Of a stretch of 64,000 nt of DNA, positions 48,351-59,118 are shown in pieces. The DNA is from Trebouxia sp. TZW2008 (Eukaryota > Chlorophyta > Trebouxiophyceae > Trebouxiales > Trebouxiaceae): assembly GCA_002118135.1 (NCBI GenBank), contig BDIU01000005.1:1-64000 (forward strand), given 5' to 3'. Under the pieces are notes generated by a model, which did not search any database, was not told the origin of the DNA, and was given only the letters and a program-made list of their open reading frames with translations. The stretch's first letter is position 1, and each line of letters begins with the position of its first letter. The translations under genes were made by a program, and so were the position numbers.

Positions 48351-49033
48351 TGCGAGGAGAATGTCTGATTCTGATGATCACGTAGGGCAGAATGCTGCGT
48401 TTGCGAAGGCTTCGATTGCGCGAGGCTTGCTTTGACCTGTGCTTGGCTTACAAATAGATTACTTCCTCACGTGCCTTTACCCAATTGATGAAGCTATGAT
48501 TGACAACAAAAGCAAGAAGTGAGTGTGCTGCAGCAATCTTTTGCTTGGTAATGCCTGCCACCGTGCTCAGAAGTCATCATAAATTGCTGAGTGCGGTCTT
48601 CCAGATAAATTATTGTCAAGAGCAGGTTCTACGTAGCAAGCTTAAAAACACCAAGAGCTACTCTTCCATCTGTGACCTTGAAGCGTCATTCATTCCAGAT
48701 TTGCGACGCATATCTAGAGGCTCAAGCTGCATGTCAGATCGGACACGAGAGTGACAAGCATTGTCAACATGAACACACATGTTCATGCTGGCAAACAGCG
48801 AAATAGCACAGCTTTGAAAGCAAAGGAAAGTTTTTGCCATTGGGCGTCATAACGGAAGCATCTCTCTAAAGAGGCAGCCCGGGATGCCCAGATCGCAGCT
48901 TTCAATCATCTGCCTCTGGTGAGGTCAGGTCCTGTCTGGCCAGCTTTGCACGGCCCAGGCACATGCATAGCAAAAGCCTTCACGTACATTGTTTGATGCT
49001 GTCTAGCATGGACGCAGCTTTCACCAAATTCCA
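48351..49033. other. Intergenic between the MDR gene and COG5
   Basis: Upstream of the MDR start and beyond the COG5 stop; both genes are on the minus strand. I see no ORF with family resemblance and no RNA gene. Confidence 0.4.
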
Positions 49034-52000
49034 TTATGAACTGGTGCAGATCTGTCTCATGACCTGAATCAACTGCTGCGTTGCCTCATCTTGATCCACC
49101 GTTGAGGCTGTTGCATTCAGCGCACCTTTGATGAACTTCACCGCATCGTCCATGCTGTGCTGATCAAGCCACAGTGAGTACTGCAGACATCAATCAGGAG
49201 TCATGCTGAGCACAATAGCATTGTGACTGTCTATACTTCCTCATATGTGACTGATGTGCGGATGGGGGTGCAGCCAACAACGCATCTTGACGCCTACTTC
49301 CAGCAAGTAGAGCCTGACGCAAGCGGTGTGCTCTTGGTATGGGTCAGGCTACAGAGTCGTTGCGCATCTCACGTGCATGCATCAAGCGCTGTCAGACGTA
49401 ATGACAATGCAATGCAGCAGATTCACACCATGTCCACTCAAAGCAGGGAGCTCACAAGAGACATTCTCAGCAAGCAGCTGACCTGTGCAGGGGTGAAGTT
49501 CTGTTTGACGTGAGCGGACTGCAGCAAAGCAGGCAAGATCTTAGATTGCAAGCAGCTAACCTGTGCAGGGGTAAAGTTCTGTTTGACGTGAGGGGACTGC
49601 AGCGAAGCAGGCGCTCTGGAGAAGAGGTGATGCAGCACGACACTTGCGGGCAGCTCGCTCAGCAAGGGACTGCCCAAGATGTCTGCAGTGTCCAAGAAGA
49701 GCAGGCGGCGGAAGGCCCTTAGCATGTTGAAGGGAAGACCAAGGTGGTCCAAAGGGTAAATGGACTGCCCCACAGCTGCCTCCAACTCACCCATATCCTA
49801 TATAGCCATACTATCATCATAAATGATACAGGTGTGGCGCAATAAGGATGTGTACTATCTTATATGCAGGTAGCAGCAGCATCAGCAGCAGCAGGGCCAA
49901 TGATTGCAAGAGGGACAGGCGGCAAAAGGCTGTCAGCATGCTGAAGGGAAGACCTGGGTGGTCCAGAGGGTAAAGGCACTTGACCTACAGCTGCCTCAAG
50001 CTCACCAATATCCTGTATAGCCGTACTATGATCATGAATGCAACGAACGCCGCAAGATGTGGACATAAAACGTCTTGTATGCAGCCAACAGCAGGATCAG
50101 CAGCACTAGCAGCAAGGCCTTGCCAGTGTGCTTTGAATGATGCCAACAGTGACAGGGCAGCAACAGGTGGGCAATACTGCGGCACTAGGCTCTTTGATAG
50201 CTATGTGCCGGCGACCCTTTGTGCACAGCAAGGCTTGGCTTTGGCCGAGCGCAGCTTAGCATCATTGGGCCGCAGCAGAGGCGTGGCACGCAAAGAATAA
50301 CAGCATTCGGCAAGCCATGCGTTCTGTCAGAGCTGACACAAAGCATGCCCAACAGCAATTGCAAAATGTCCAGCACAGCATAAAGCTGATGGTAGCATGG
50401 CATGGCAGGGGTCGATACCTTAGCCAAGCGCAGCTTAGCATCATTGGGCAGTGGCCGCAGCAGAGAGGCGTGGCGCACAAAGAACACCAGCACTCGGCAA
50501 GCCATGCGCTCTGTCAAGGCTGATACAAAAGACGCCACCTGTGGTGAAGGTGCTGGCTGGAACTGGGACAAGAATTCTGATCTGCACAACATACAAAATG
50601 CTTGAGAATCAGAACAATCGCTCTGATCAGCAGGGCAAACAAGGTGCACTTGTTTGAACATCATGTTCAAGACAAGTACTCTGGCTTGCAAGGCATACAA
50701 ATTGCATTGGAAGCAAAACAAGTGCTTTGATCTGAAAGACAACAAGGATGCACGGGGACTTAGGACAAGTTTATCAGAAGCAACAACAGGGGGCAGACCT
50801 GCAATGCGTGAGGTGAGCTGTGAGAGCCTGCATGTAGGCCGAGGCCAGGGTCATAGCCTGCTGCCCCTGGTGGGAAAGAGCTTCTGTGTGTAGTCGCAGG
50901 ATGAGCGCCTCCGCTGCTTCCACCATGGCTTTGAAGATGGGCATCACAGCCTCCACTGCCACTGCCTGAATTGCCTCCAAAGGTGGCCTGAACAAGACAA
51001 GCAGCGTGAAGACCAAGCCAGTTTCATCATGCCCCTGGTGAGGTGGGGCTGCAATGTCCTCCGCTGCCTCCACCATGGCCTTAAGGATGGGCATCACAGC
51101 CTCCACAGCCACTGCCTGAATTGCCTCCAAGGGAGCCCTGAAGCAACCTGATAGCTTGAACAGCGGGAAGATGAAGAGGCTGAGACCGGATTTCAACGGG
51201 AAGCAAGCTTGGTGCCAATGCAATAGGCCAGCAGTACAGACAGCACACAGGGGTTCCTCCATGTGCTGCCAGCAGAATGAGACAGTAAACATTGGTTTTC
51301 CCCAACTGGTACAAGAGTGTGCTGCACAAGCCTTGTGAGGCTTACACAAGGGCTGCAGCAGCAGGGGCTTGCATGCGGGGTAGAAGGGTGAGCAGGGACA
51401 AGGTCACATTTCAGCCAGCATGTAGGCAGGCAGCAGCATGAGACATGAGGCACCGCTGTCATGTGTCAAATTGATGCAGTCTCATGCACAAACCTGTGGG
51501 GCTTACATGAGGGCTGCAGCAGCAGGGGCTTGCATGCTAAGAAGCATACACTGAGCCCTGTCACAGCAAGCTTGACGCCCGTGCAATAGGCCAGCAATAC
51601 AGACAGCAAACAGGGGTTCATCTATGTGCTGAGAGCAGGATGAGATAGTGATCATCATTTGCTTAGGTGCAGAAGTCTGATGCACAAGCGTTGTGACCTT
51701 ACATGAGGGCTGCAGCAGCAGGTGGCTGCATGCGAGGCAACAGGGTGAGCAGGGAGCGGTGGGCTTCCTGCAGCTGGCTACACAAGCGCATGTTGCGTTG
51801 CTGGCCTGGGCTGGCGGGGCCACCCACCTGCCTCATCTCAGGCCCTGCAACACATGCTTGCTGTAAGCTAATCTCGTGTACACCCTGCGCATGCCAGTCT
51901 TTGACAGGGCATTGTGAATGCATCAGGTTGCATTGCTAGCCTGGGCTGGCGGGGCCACCCACCTGCCCTACATCAGGCCCTGCAACACATGCTTGCTGTT

Positions 52001-55000
52001 AAGCTAATCTCATAGACACCCTGCGCATGCCAACCTTTGACAGGGCATTGTGAACAATTGAAACTGGCCTGGGCTGGCCGGCCCCCCCACTGCATCTTAG
52101 CCCCTGCACCACATGCTTGCATTCTCAGCAGCAGCAAAAGACTGTACAGAGCATTTTGCGATGCTGGCCAAGGCTGGCCGCCCCGCCCCCCCCCTGCATC
52201 TCAGCCCCTGCACCACATGCTTGCATTCTCAGCTGCAACAAAAGACTATACAGAGCATTTTGCGATGCTGGCCAAGGCTGGCCGCCCCCCCCCCCACTGC
52301 ATCTCAGCCCCTGCACCACATGCTTGCATTCTCAGCAGCAGCAAAAGACTGTACAGAGCATTCTGCGCTGATGGTCATGGCTGGCGGGCCCCTCCCTGCA
52401 TCTCAGGCTCTGCACCACATGATTGCTGTTTAGGCTGATCTCACCGACACCCTGCGCATGCCGATCTTACACAATTGTGCCGTGGACACATCATATTGTG
52501 CTGCTGGCCTGGGCTGGTGGAGCCAAAGACCTGCCGCATCTCAGGCCCTGCATCATATATGATGATCTGTTCATATCTGCCCAGGACTTGTTTGCCATTC
52601 TGGATAGTCAGCGACATCATGCTTTTGCTGCAATGTGAGCAAGCTCAATGCTGTACCTTCGGCTGTAATGCAGTCACTGTTTGGAATGTATGCATTTGCT
52701 TTGAGCGTGTGAATAGCCTGTCAAGGATGGTAGCATCTTCTGCAGTTTGGTAGGCATCCCATGCTAAAGCATACATTGCAACAAGAGGATACATTGATAC
52801 TTGCATTGCATGTGACCCAGGCCTAAACAAACTGTACCTGCAAAGGTCATGTATTCAGCTTTCTCCGCCATCAGCTGCAGCGCCTTGCCTACAGTCTTAG
52901 CTATAAGGGCAGACAGGCGGGGGCTGTCAGCTGCAGCCCTCATCTCATCATGCATGCGCCTGCAGCACCACAGCCAATGACTCACTGACTCTGCTGTTGA
53001 ATTAGAGGTGGCTTGCACTGCAGGTCGCTGATTCACAATCAGCTGTCAGGGCTGTGCACCAGAAAAGACGCTGTCTCGTTTGTTGTTATGCACTCTTACT
53101 GAGAGAAATATCAAATAGAAATGAAGGCTGCGATGCATGAAGACTCCTGCTGCACGGCATCGAAACAAGGGCCTGATCTTCTCAGATGCTAAGCATACCT
53201 ACTGTTGATGCTACATGGGCAAACATCGCCCAGAAAGGCAGACACCAAATGACTGACAAAGCGCTGATGTCTCAAGGCTGGTTAGTGGCAACATCACAGT
53301 CACATAGGAAGCTCAGGAGATCAAGCCCATTCTTGGCCTATGTGTAGCACAAGGACATTCACAGGCCAAACAGCAACAACACAGGGAGGCAGCAACTGCT
53401 GCATTTCGCACTGGACCTTTGGTGGCACTTACGCAATACACTTCTGCAGTTCAGCAGAGCTAGCCAGGTTTCTTGAGGTACCAGGGAAGGCTGCAGTGAC
53501 AGCATCTGACATACGGGTGAGCGAGGCTCCCAGGTATGCATTCTGGAAGGGTGCTGCTGTGCCCACCAGCTCAGCTTGCTGCTCTGCTGTCACGGCTGGC
53601 ATGACGCCTTTTACCTGCAGGCTGTTGCTACATCATGTACAGCAGTCAGACAGCAGCAGCTCAGCACTTGACGCTGCTGCTTAGTTGTCTTCTACATGCA
53701 AAATGGGAAGCAATCAAGCATGACGGCGGGCATGCTCAGGTATGCAATCTGAAAGGGTGCTGCTGTGCCCACTAGCTCAACTTGCTGCTCTGCAGTCACA
53801 GATGGCATGACGCCATGCACTTGCAAGCTGTTGCCACATCATCTATGACACTAAGACAGGAGGAGATCAAGCATGACACTCCTAATACCAGCTGCAGCTG
53901 TCCTGAGTAGCATAAGTATAGCATGGCAAGCCAGACGCCACAACCTTGCACAGTGCTGTGACTGCACTTGCTGACCAGTAGTGTCTCAAACAAGGCATTG
54001 ACTGTTGCACTCACAAAACCAACGCTGCTTGCATATGCAAGCAAATGCGTGGTAGAGCTTACATCAGTGTCTTGCACAATCCGTCTGAAGGTTTCTTGCA
54101 AGGTCGCAGCTAGGCGAGGATACTGGGCTGACAGGGCTTCCCTGATGACGCCCCCTTTGACTGGGGCAGCTGCACCGGCAAGTCCCTCTGTCAGCAAAGC
54201 TGTGAAGGACCTCCTGCAGAATTGGTGCCAGTTGACTGATGTTATTTTGCAATCTGCTGACTGCAACCTTTTGCTTGTACTTGTTCGTGCAATCTACCAA
54301 CTGCAACCTGTTGCCCATTCCGGGCAGGAGCAATGATCGAGTGAGACATGCACAGCCGGCAAGTGTTGGTGTGAAGAACGCTGTGCCAGATTTGAAGCAA
54401 TGAGCAATCGAGGAAACGCTTGTCAGATGGTCATCATGCAAAACCCATACTGTTGTGCTGTTTGCAACGGCTGATGCAGAGCAGAACAGCACAGCTGCAC
54501 AAAGGGCAGGCCCTGGATCGGTGCAGTGCCAATGCAAGACAGGTCTTGAAAAGCAAGTGCACCGAGTATTACACAAGTGATCTTACCATATTTGCTCACT
54601 AGGCAGAGGGTCAGCTTCTTCAAGGCATTCATCAATGAAGAGTACATGAGTCAGGGGGTCCCGCTTCTTAGCTAGCACCCGCTGCACATGCCAGACCGCC
54701 ACCACTGATGCATGCAGCTTCTGCAATAGAACCCCCAGCTTCTGCCACATATGCTCCTGCACCATTGTCCATTTGTCAAATAACAGTATGACCTGGTCCA
54801 ATGAAGTTTGAATGCAGCAAAGGCTTGACAATCCTTATGGGCCATTGCGCACAGCAAAGCTTTGTGGTTGCAACCATCTAGCTAACACTTGTTGCACATA
54901 CCAGACTGCCACCACTGATGCATGCAGCTTCTGCAACAGCGCTCCCACCTTCTGCCACATATGCTCCTGCACCATGTGACTGTCTGATTAGATGCTACTT

Positions 55001-58000
55001 GTCACTTTGTTAATTGACTGCATTGCGCAAAGGCTTAAAACACCTCATGAGCCATTTTGCACAGCTCTGTGATTGCAATCATCGCGCTAGCACTCGCTGC
55101 ACATGCCATACTGCTACCACTGATGCATGCAGCTCCTACAACAAAGCCCAGAGCTTCTGCCACATATTCTCCTGCACCATTGTCCATTGTTTATCAAATT
55201 AGACTCTGACCTGGTCCACTGAAGTATGAATGCATCAAAGATTTGGTGAGTCTCGTGAGCCACTATGCAAAGCACAGCTCTGTGATTACAGCCATCTAGC
55301 ACTTGCTGCACATGCAATTGCCATCACTGCTGCATGCAGCTTCTACACCAAAGCCCCCAGCTTCTGCCACATGTGCCTCTGCACCATTGTCTGCTTGTTG
55401 AACACCACTGTGACATGGTCCAATGAAATTTGGATGCAGCAAAGACTTGGTGAGTCTCAGGAGCCACTGGGCAAAGCGAAGCTCTGTGATTGCAGCCATC
55501 CAACACTTGCTGCATGTGCCATTCTGTTGCCACTGATGCATGCAGCTTCTACAACAAAGCCCAGCGCTTCTGCGACATACGCTCCTGCACCATTGTCTAT
55601 ATGTCCAAACAGCTCTGCGACCTGGTCCAATGAAGCTCAAATGCAGCAAATGTTTCATCATCATTATTACCATGATACACAGCAAAACTCTATAAATGCA
55701 GCCATGAACTCAGTAAACCCTTGCAATGCATTGCTTCATCTGATGATGATATTGCAGGGGTTGACAGGAGAAGTCGGCAGCTGTGTAGATGCTGATCAAA
55801 ATGCATCATTGACTCTCAGCAGAACATATTGCCATGTAACACATTGAGCATGTCATCACTCCCAATATGCAACCACACCTGATAAGTTGTCAACATTGTG
55901 ATTGTACATGTGTCGAAACAAACACAAGCACCATGGCAAGAACATCACATCACCTGATGTTGTGATGTTTGGACACACTTTCTTGCATATCAAGGTCAGT
56001 GCTAGATGCAGAAAGATGTGCACCTGCCATTTGGCGGTGGCGTGACCATGAGCACGTGAGCCATCAGCAGAGGGAGCAGCATCTCCAGCACCTGCTGACA
56101 GCTTTTTGGGATCCAAGCTCTCTTTCATCTTGGCTTGAAACTGCCTGGTATGATGCTGGAGCAGGTCAGATATGGCCTGCAAGCACAGATGATGTCAGGT
56201 AGCATACCAAGCAACAAGTGTCTGGTCTTGCTTGGTCAATACTGAAGAGATTGCACTGCATCAAACATGATACCAGGAGCACCACAGATAGCTTTCAGAT
56301 AACTCTACCTCGGCACTGTCAGGTGTTGCCCTGTGTGCGGCTGATGTGGCATGTGCACAATCCATGGTTTGATTCTGAAAACTTTTCCGTCAAGCGACAA
56401 CTTCAGCAACAACAGGCACTCTTCAACGGGCCCAGCATGGCATTTGAGCTAGTCTTACACGCAGACATGCAAATCCCTGGCTGCCTCTTTAGACAGAGGC
56501 TCCCGCTATGATGCCTAACAGCGCAGACTGTTTACTTTTCTTTTCTCTTTAGACATGCAGAGCTTCATATCGAAATGTACCTGCTTCAGAATGCCAAGGT
56601 TGAAGTAGACTTGCAGTGCACTGCCAACCTCAGCCTGGCTCAGGGTGTCAATGCCATGTTGCAACGCAGCCTGCATGTGCATGGCGTATGTGGCAGATTT
56701 GTTGTGTTGATTGTTTCATTTGATACCTGTGCCCGCGCCGAACTCGAGGCAGATATAGGCTGTTGTGTGCTGTATCTGTGCCAGGCATGTCTGTGCAAAT
56801 CATCAAGGCACAGCAACATTGGCAGAAGTCATTAGAGCAGACATGGCCAGGAATACCTGTCAACTGAGCGAGGCAGAGCAACGATGACAGAAGTCATGAG
56901 AGCAGACGCGTGCAGTGGACAAGACAGAGCAATGCTGACAGAAGTCATGGGAGCAGACATGACCAGAAACGCCTGTGCAAGGGGCTAGGCAGAGCAGTAC
57001 TGTTAGAAGTGAGGAGAGCAGACATGGCCAGGAATGCCTGTGCAATGGGCAAGACAAAGCAATACTGACAGAAGTCATGGGAGCAGACATGGCTAGGAAT
57101 GCCTATGCAATGGGCAAGACAGAGCAGCGCTGACAGGCGCCAAGGAAGCAGACATGGCCAAGAATGCCTGTGCAAAGGGCAAGACAGAGCAATATTGACA
57201 GAAGTTGTGGGAGCAGACATGGCTAGGAATGCCTATGCAATGGGCAAGACAGAGCAGCGCTGACAGGCGCCAAGGAAGCAGACATGGCCAAGAATCCCTG
57301 TGCAAAGGGCAAGACAGAGCAACACTAACAGAAGTCATGGGAGCAGATGTGACCAGGCTATGCAAAGGGTAAGGCAGAGCAGCGTCGACAGAAGTCATGA
57401 GAGCAGACATGACGGGGAATGCTTGTGCAGTGTGCAACAGAGAGAGCAATGCTGGCAGAATTCATGGGGACTGACATGATCATAAAACGCAGGGCAAGGC
57501 AGAGCAACATTGACAGGAGTCAGGAGAGCAGACATGACCATGAAGAGCAGGGCGAGGCAGAGCAATATTGACTGAAGTCATAAACGCAGAGAAAGCGTCA
57601 GTGCCAGCAATCTGTTTGCAAAACAGGATCTGGGCTGTGTTCACAGTGACTCTTACCTCAGCTTGCCCTTGCACATCCTGCCAACTATTTTGCAGAAATT
57701 CATTGTCCACTTCGATGACTTCTATGCCATCAAGGTCTGCCTCATTGCCTATAGTCTGAATGTCTGCAAGCAGCTTTGCAGCCTTTGCAAGGTCCTGATA
57801 GTTTCCTGTCTTTGCATCTGTCTGTTGTTTGAGCTTTGTGATTAGCTTTAGTCTTTGAATGACATGGCGCAGCAGTTCAACAGTGCGATGTAGGTTCCTG
57901 AGCTGCTGAGTCTTCAGCTGGAGTTGGCTGTAGGGATCCATGACCAAAGCCTTAGCTCGCTGCAAAGCAGACTGGACAGTATTCACTGCAACGCTGATGC

Positions 58001-58274
58001 TCTGCATGGCAGCTTCTGTATCTTGTAGCTGTGCTGCTTGCTGCAGAACCTCTGGTCGCCTGTGCAGAACTTCCTCCCGCAAGGAGAGGTGTAGGGCCTG
58101 TATCCGATCTTGCAGACTACGGGTCTGTGCTTGTGCAGTGGTTTGACTGCTGGCCAAAGCGTTGCTGGCAAACTCAGTGGCATCGAAGCTGTCTTGGAGA
58201 AAAGGAGCATAAGCAGCGTCTGTTTGCAGACTGCTACCGTCTGCGAAGTCGGTTGGATCGCCGCCCTTGCCCAT
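49034..58274 (-). CDS. COG5: COG5, conserved oligomeric Golgi complex subunit 5
   Basis: COG5 belongs to lobe B of the COG tethering complex, which guides retrograde vesicles within the Golgi. Twelve exons close in phase (high to low): 57657-58274, 56581-56670, 56024-56176, 54587-54756, 54063-54213, 53433-53614, 52838-52959, 51703-51844, 50799-50987, 50419-50581, 49561-49797, 49034-49180. The product is about 787 aa (human about 840). Family blocks: LHLSLREEVLHRRPEVLQQA, DLDGIEVIEVDNEF, VGSALQVYFNLGILK, HVQRVLAKKRDPLTHVLFID, LTEGLAGAAAP, PFQNAYLGASLTRM, VFFVRHASLLRPLPNDAKLR, GQSIYPLDHLGLPFNMLRAF, VLHHLFSRAPASLQSPH and YSLWLDQHSMDDAVKFIKGA. The start ATG at 58274 gives MGKGGDPTDF; the frame stays open upstream only from a TTG. 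Its introns are the most repeat-laden in the window. Confidence 0.94.
49440..49545 (-). repeat. Copy of COG5 exon 11 3' edge and donor
   Basis: HVKQNFTPAQ followed by GTCAGCTGC repeats the end and donor of exon 11 (boundary at 49561). It lies directly downstream at about 65-base spacing, with a further trace near 49480. Confidence 0.88.
49900..50030 (-). repeat. Copy of COG5 exon 11 5' part with acceptor
   Basis: Upstream of exon 11 (acceptor at 49797) the segment ATACAGGATATTGGTGAGCT and following repeats its start, IGELEAAVGQ, then loses frame within the region matching LDHLGLPFNMLRAFRRLL. Confidence 0.88.
50237..50345 (-). repeat. Copy of COG5 exon 10 3' part
   Basis: Downstream of exon 10 (50419-50581) this segment repeats SALTERMACR and the following 70 bases through the AAGCTGCGCT end of the exon with small deletions that shift the frame. 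Confidence 0.88.
51020..51150 (-). repeat. Copy of COG5 exon 9 5' part with acceptor
   Basis: FRAPLEAIQAVAVEAVMPIL and KAMVEAAED repeat the first half of exon 9 (acceptor at 50987) with an acceptor GCTTCAG. The copy lies upstream and ends before LHTEALSHQG. Confidence 0.92.
51330..51600 (-). repeat. Two copies of COG5 exon 8 3' edge and donor
   Basis: GCTGCTGCAGCCCTCATGTAAG-like segments recur near 51335 and 51508, repeating the exon 8 end and its donor (real boundary at 51703) plus intron sequence. The spacing is about 170-200 bases, downstream of the real exon. Confidence 0.88.
51930..52560 (-). repeat. About six copies of COG5 exon 8 5' edge with acceptor
   Basis: The minus-strand unit ending GTGCAGGGGCTGAGATG(C)AG, then a CC-rich stretch and CCAGCC, repeats the acceptor and first ~45 bases of exon 8 (real acceptor at 51844). 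Copies lie near 51980, 52105, 52208, 52312, 52412 and 52540, spaced about 100-130 bases apart. Several contain poly-C runs of 8-11 bases. Confidence 0.9.
53715..53830 (-). repeat. Copy of COG5 exon 6 5' part
   Basis: Upstream of exon 6 (acceptor at 53614) the segment reads GVMPSVTAEQQVELVGTAAP and FQIAYL against GVMPAVTAEQQAELVGTAAP, then diverges. Its acceptor position is changed to CAAGTG. Confidence 0.9.
54850..55700 (-). repeat. Four ~205-bp upstream copies of COG5 exon 4 edge and intron
   Basis: Segments near 54896-54985, 55099-55190, 55311-55400 and 55514-55605 repeat the acceptor and start of exon 4 (acceptor at 54756; EHMWQKLGVLLQKLHASVVA) with the preceding intron. Three copies contain an in-frame stop within the LLQK region, and all lack VLAKKRDPLTHVLF. 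The array is a clean head-to-tail tandem. Confidence 0.93.
56800..57560 (-). repeat. ~65-bp minisatellite in COG5 intron 1, about 11 copies
   Basis: The anchor GGGCAAGACA recurs at 57047, 57112, 57178, 57242 and 57308, a period of 64-66 bases. More diverged units extend to both sides. Read on the minus strand each unit has CTTCTGTCAGTATTGCTCTG and a CCCATTGCACAGGCATTCC acceptor-like part. The array nearly fills the ~1-kb intron. Confidence 0.9.
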
Positions 58275-59118
58275 GTTTGAAGTCTGCTGAGAGTGCTCAA
58301 GCGAATCTGCTTGCAAGAAGGCTGCTGAAGGAGTCAAGTCTTGCTGATCAGATGGTCAAACATGCCTGTAGAGGTGCAGCGACCTCACATTCTGGTCAGA
58401 CGCCTAGAGCAAGGTGTCGCGTCTGCTCAGAGATTTTGCCAAACGCCGCGAGCTGTATATTCTCTTGTAGGCTGAATCTGCTGGGGTGCCTGCTGCATGG
58501 CAAGCAGTTGCAACTGAAGTTTACATGGGAGCAATGTCGAAAGGCGATGCCAAAGGGCTGCACAAAGGGCGAATGGGCAGTGAGGACCATTGCCACACGG
58601 GAAAAGCATGTATTGATTGGCATCTTGCTAGGCAAAGAGCACTCTATCACAAAATTATTGGTCAGACAGATGCCGCAGCTGATCATCAAGACCATGGCAG
58701 CAAGCCAAGCGACCTGCCTAGCAATAACATTACAATGTGCTGTTTTGTCAAAGGTTAGCTTGCGTCTTGCCACAGATAGCAGCATGCACTTGGCAAGTGC
58801 GTTCATCGCAGGAGTAGCTACTATATCTCGAACATGTGTAACATCAGCATCAAATTTCACGGGAAGTCCGGCGTCATGATTCGTTGTCTATAGATCTGCA
58901 AATTAAACAAAGTCACCAACTGCACATACAGAACAAGTATAGTAAAGAGCACTGAACACACGTAACAAAGCTATGTGCGCTCAAATCTGCTGTCAAGCTG
59001 ACGCAGCCCTTGTATGCGGGCACCTCAATCAGGGTTGAACTACAGCTGCACAAGAGAGACACACAACAGAGTCATGACAAGGCATTCACATAGGATTTTA
59101 AGTTGTATAACATCTGGG
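58275..59118. other. Intergenic between COG5 and GCP1
   Basis: The gap contains a minus-strand open frame (58396-58860) without an ATG at its head. Its first 30 codons (about 58780-58875, KFDADVTHVRDIVATPAMNA) look coding-like and may be an unplaced exon. The rest looks random. A long plus-strand frame here is antisense to COG5 exon 1. Confidence 0.35.

Noticed and set aside
51930..52560. CRISPR-like array of spaced repeats
   Set aside because: The repeats include exon sequence and an acceptor and have variable spacing with repeated rather than unique spacers, in a eukaryotic intron.
55230..55847. 205-codon plus-strand ORF rich in Cys and His
   Set aside because: It reads the opposite strand of the COG5 exon 4 array; the repeats explain the apparent peptide repeats.
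56860..57449. Cys/His-rich repeated ORFs that resemble a small zinc-finger array
   Set aside because: They translate the 65-bp COG5 intron minisatellite; spacing does not follow a real finger motif and the frame is not kept across units.
58031..58879. 282-codon plus-strand ORF
   Set aside because: It is antisense to COG5 exon 1, which matches its family in detail, and has no recognisable domain.
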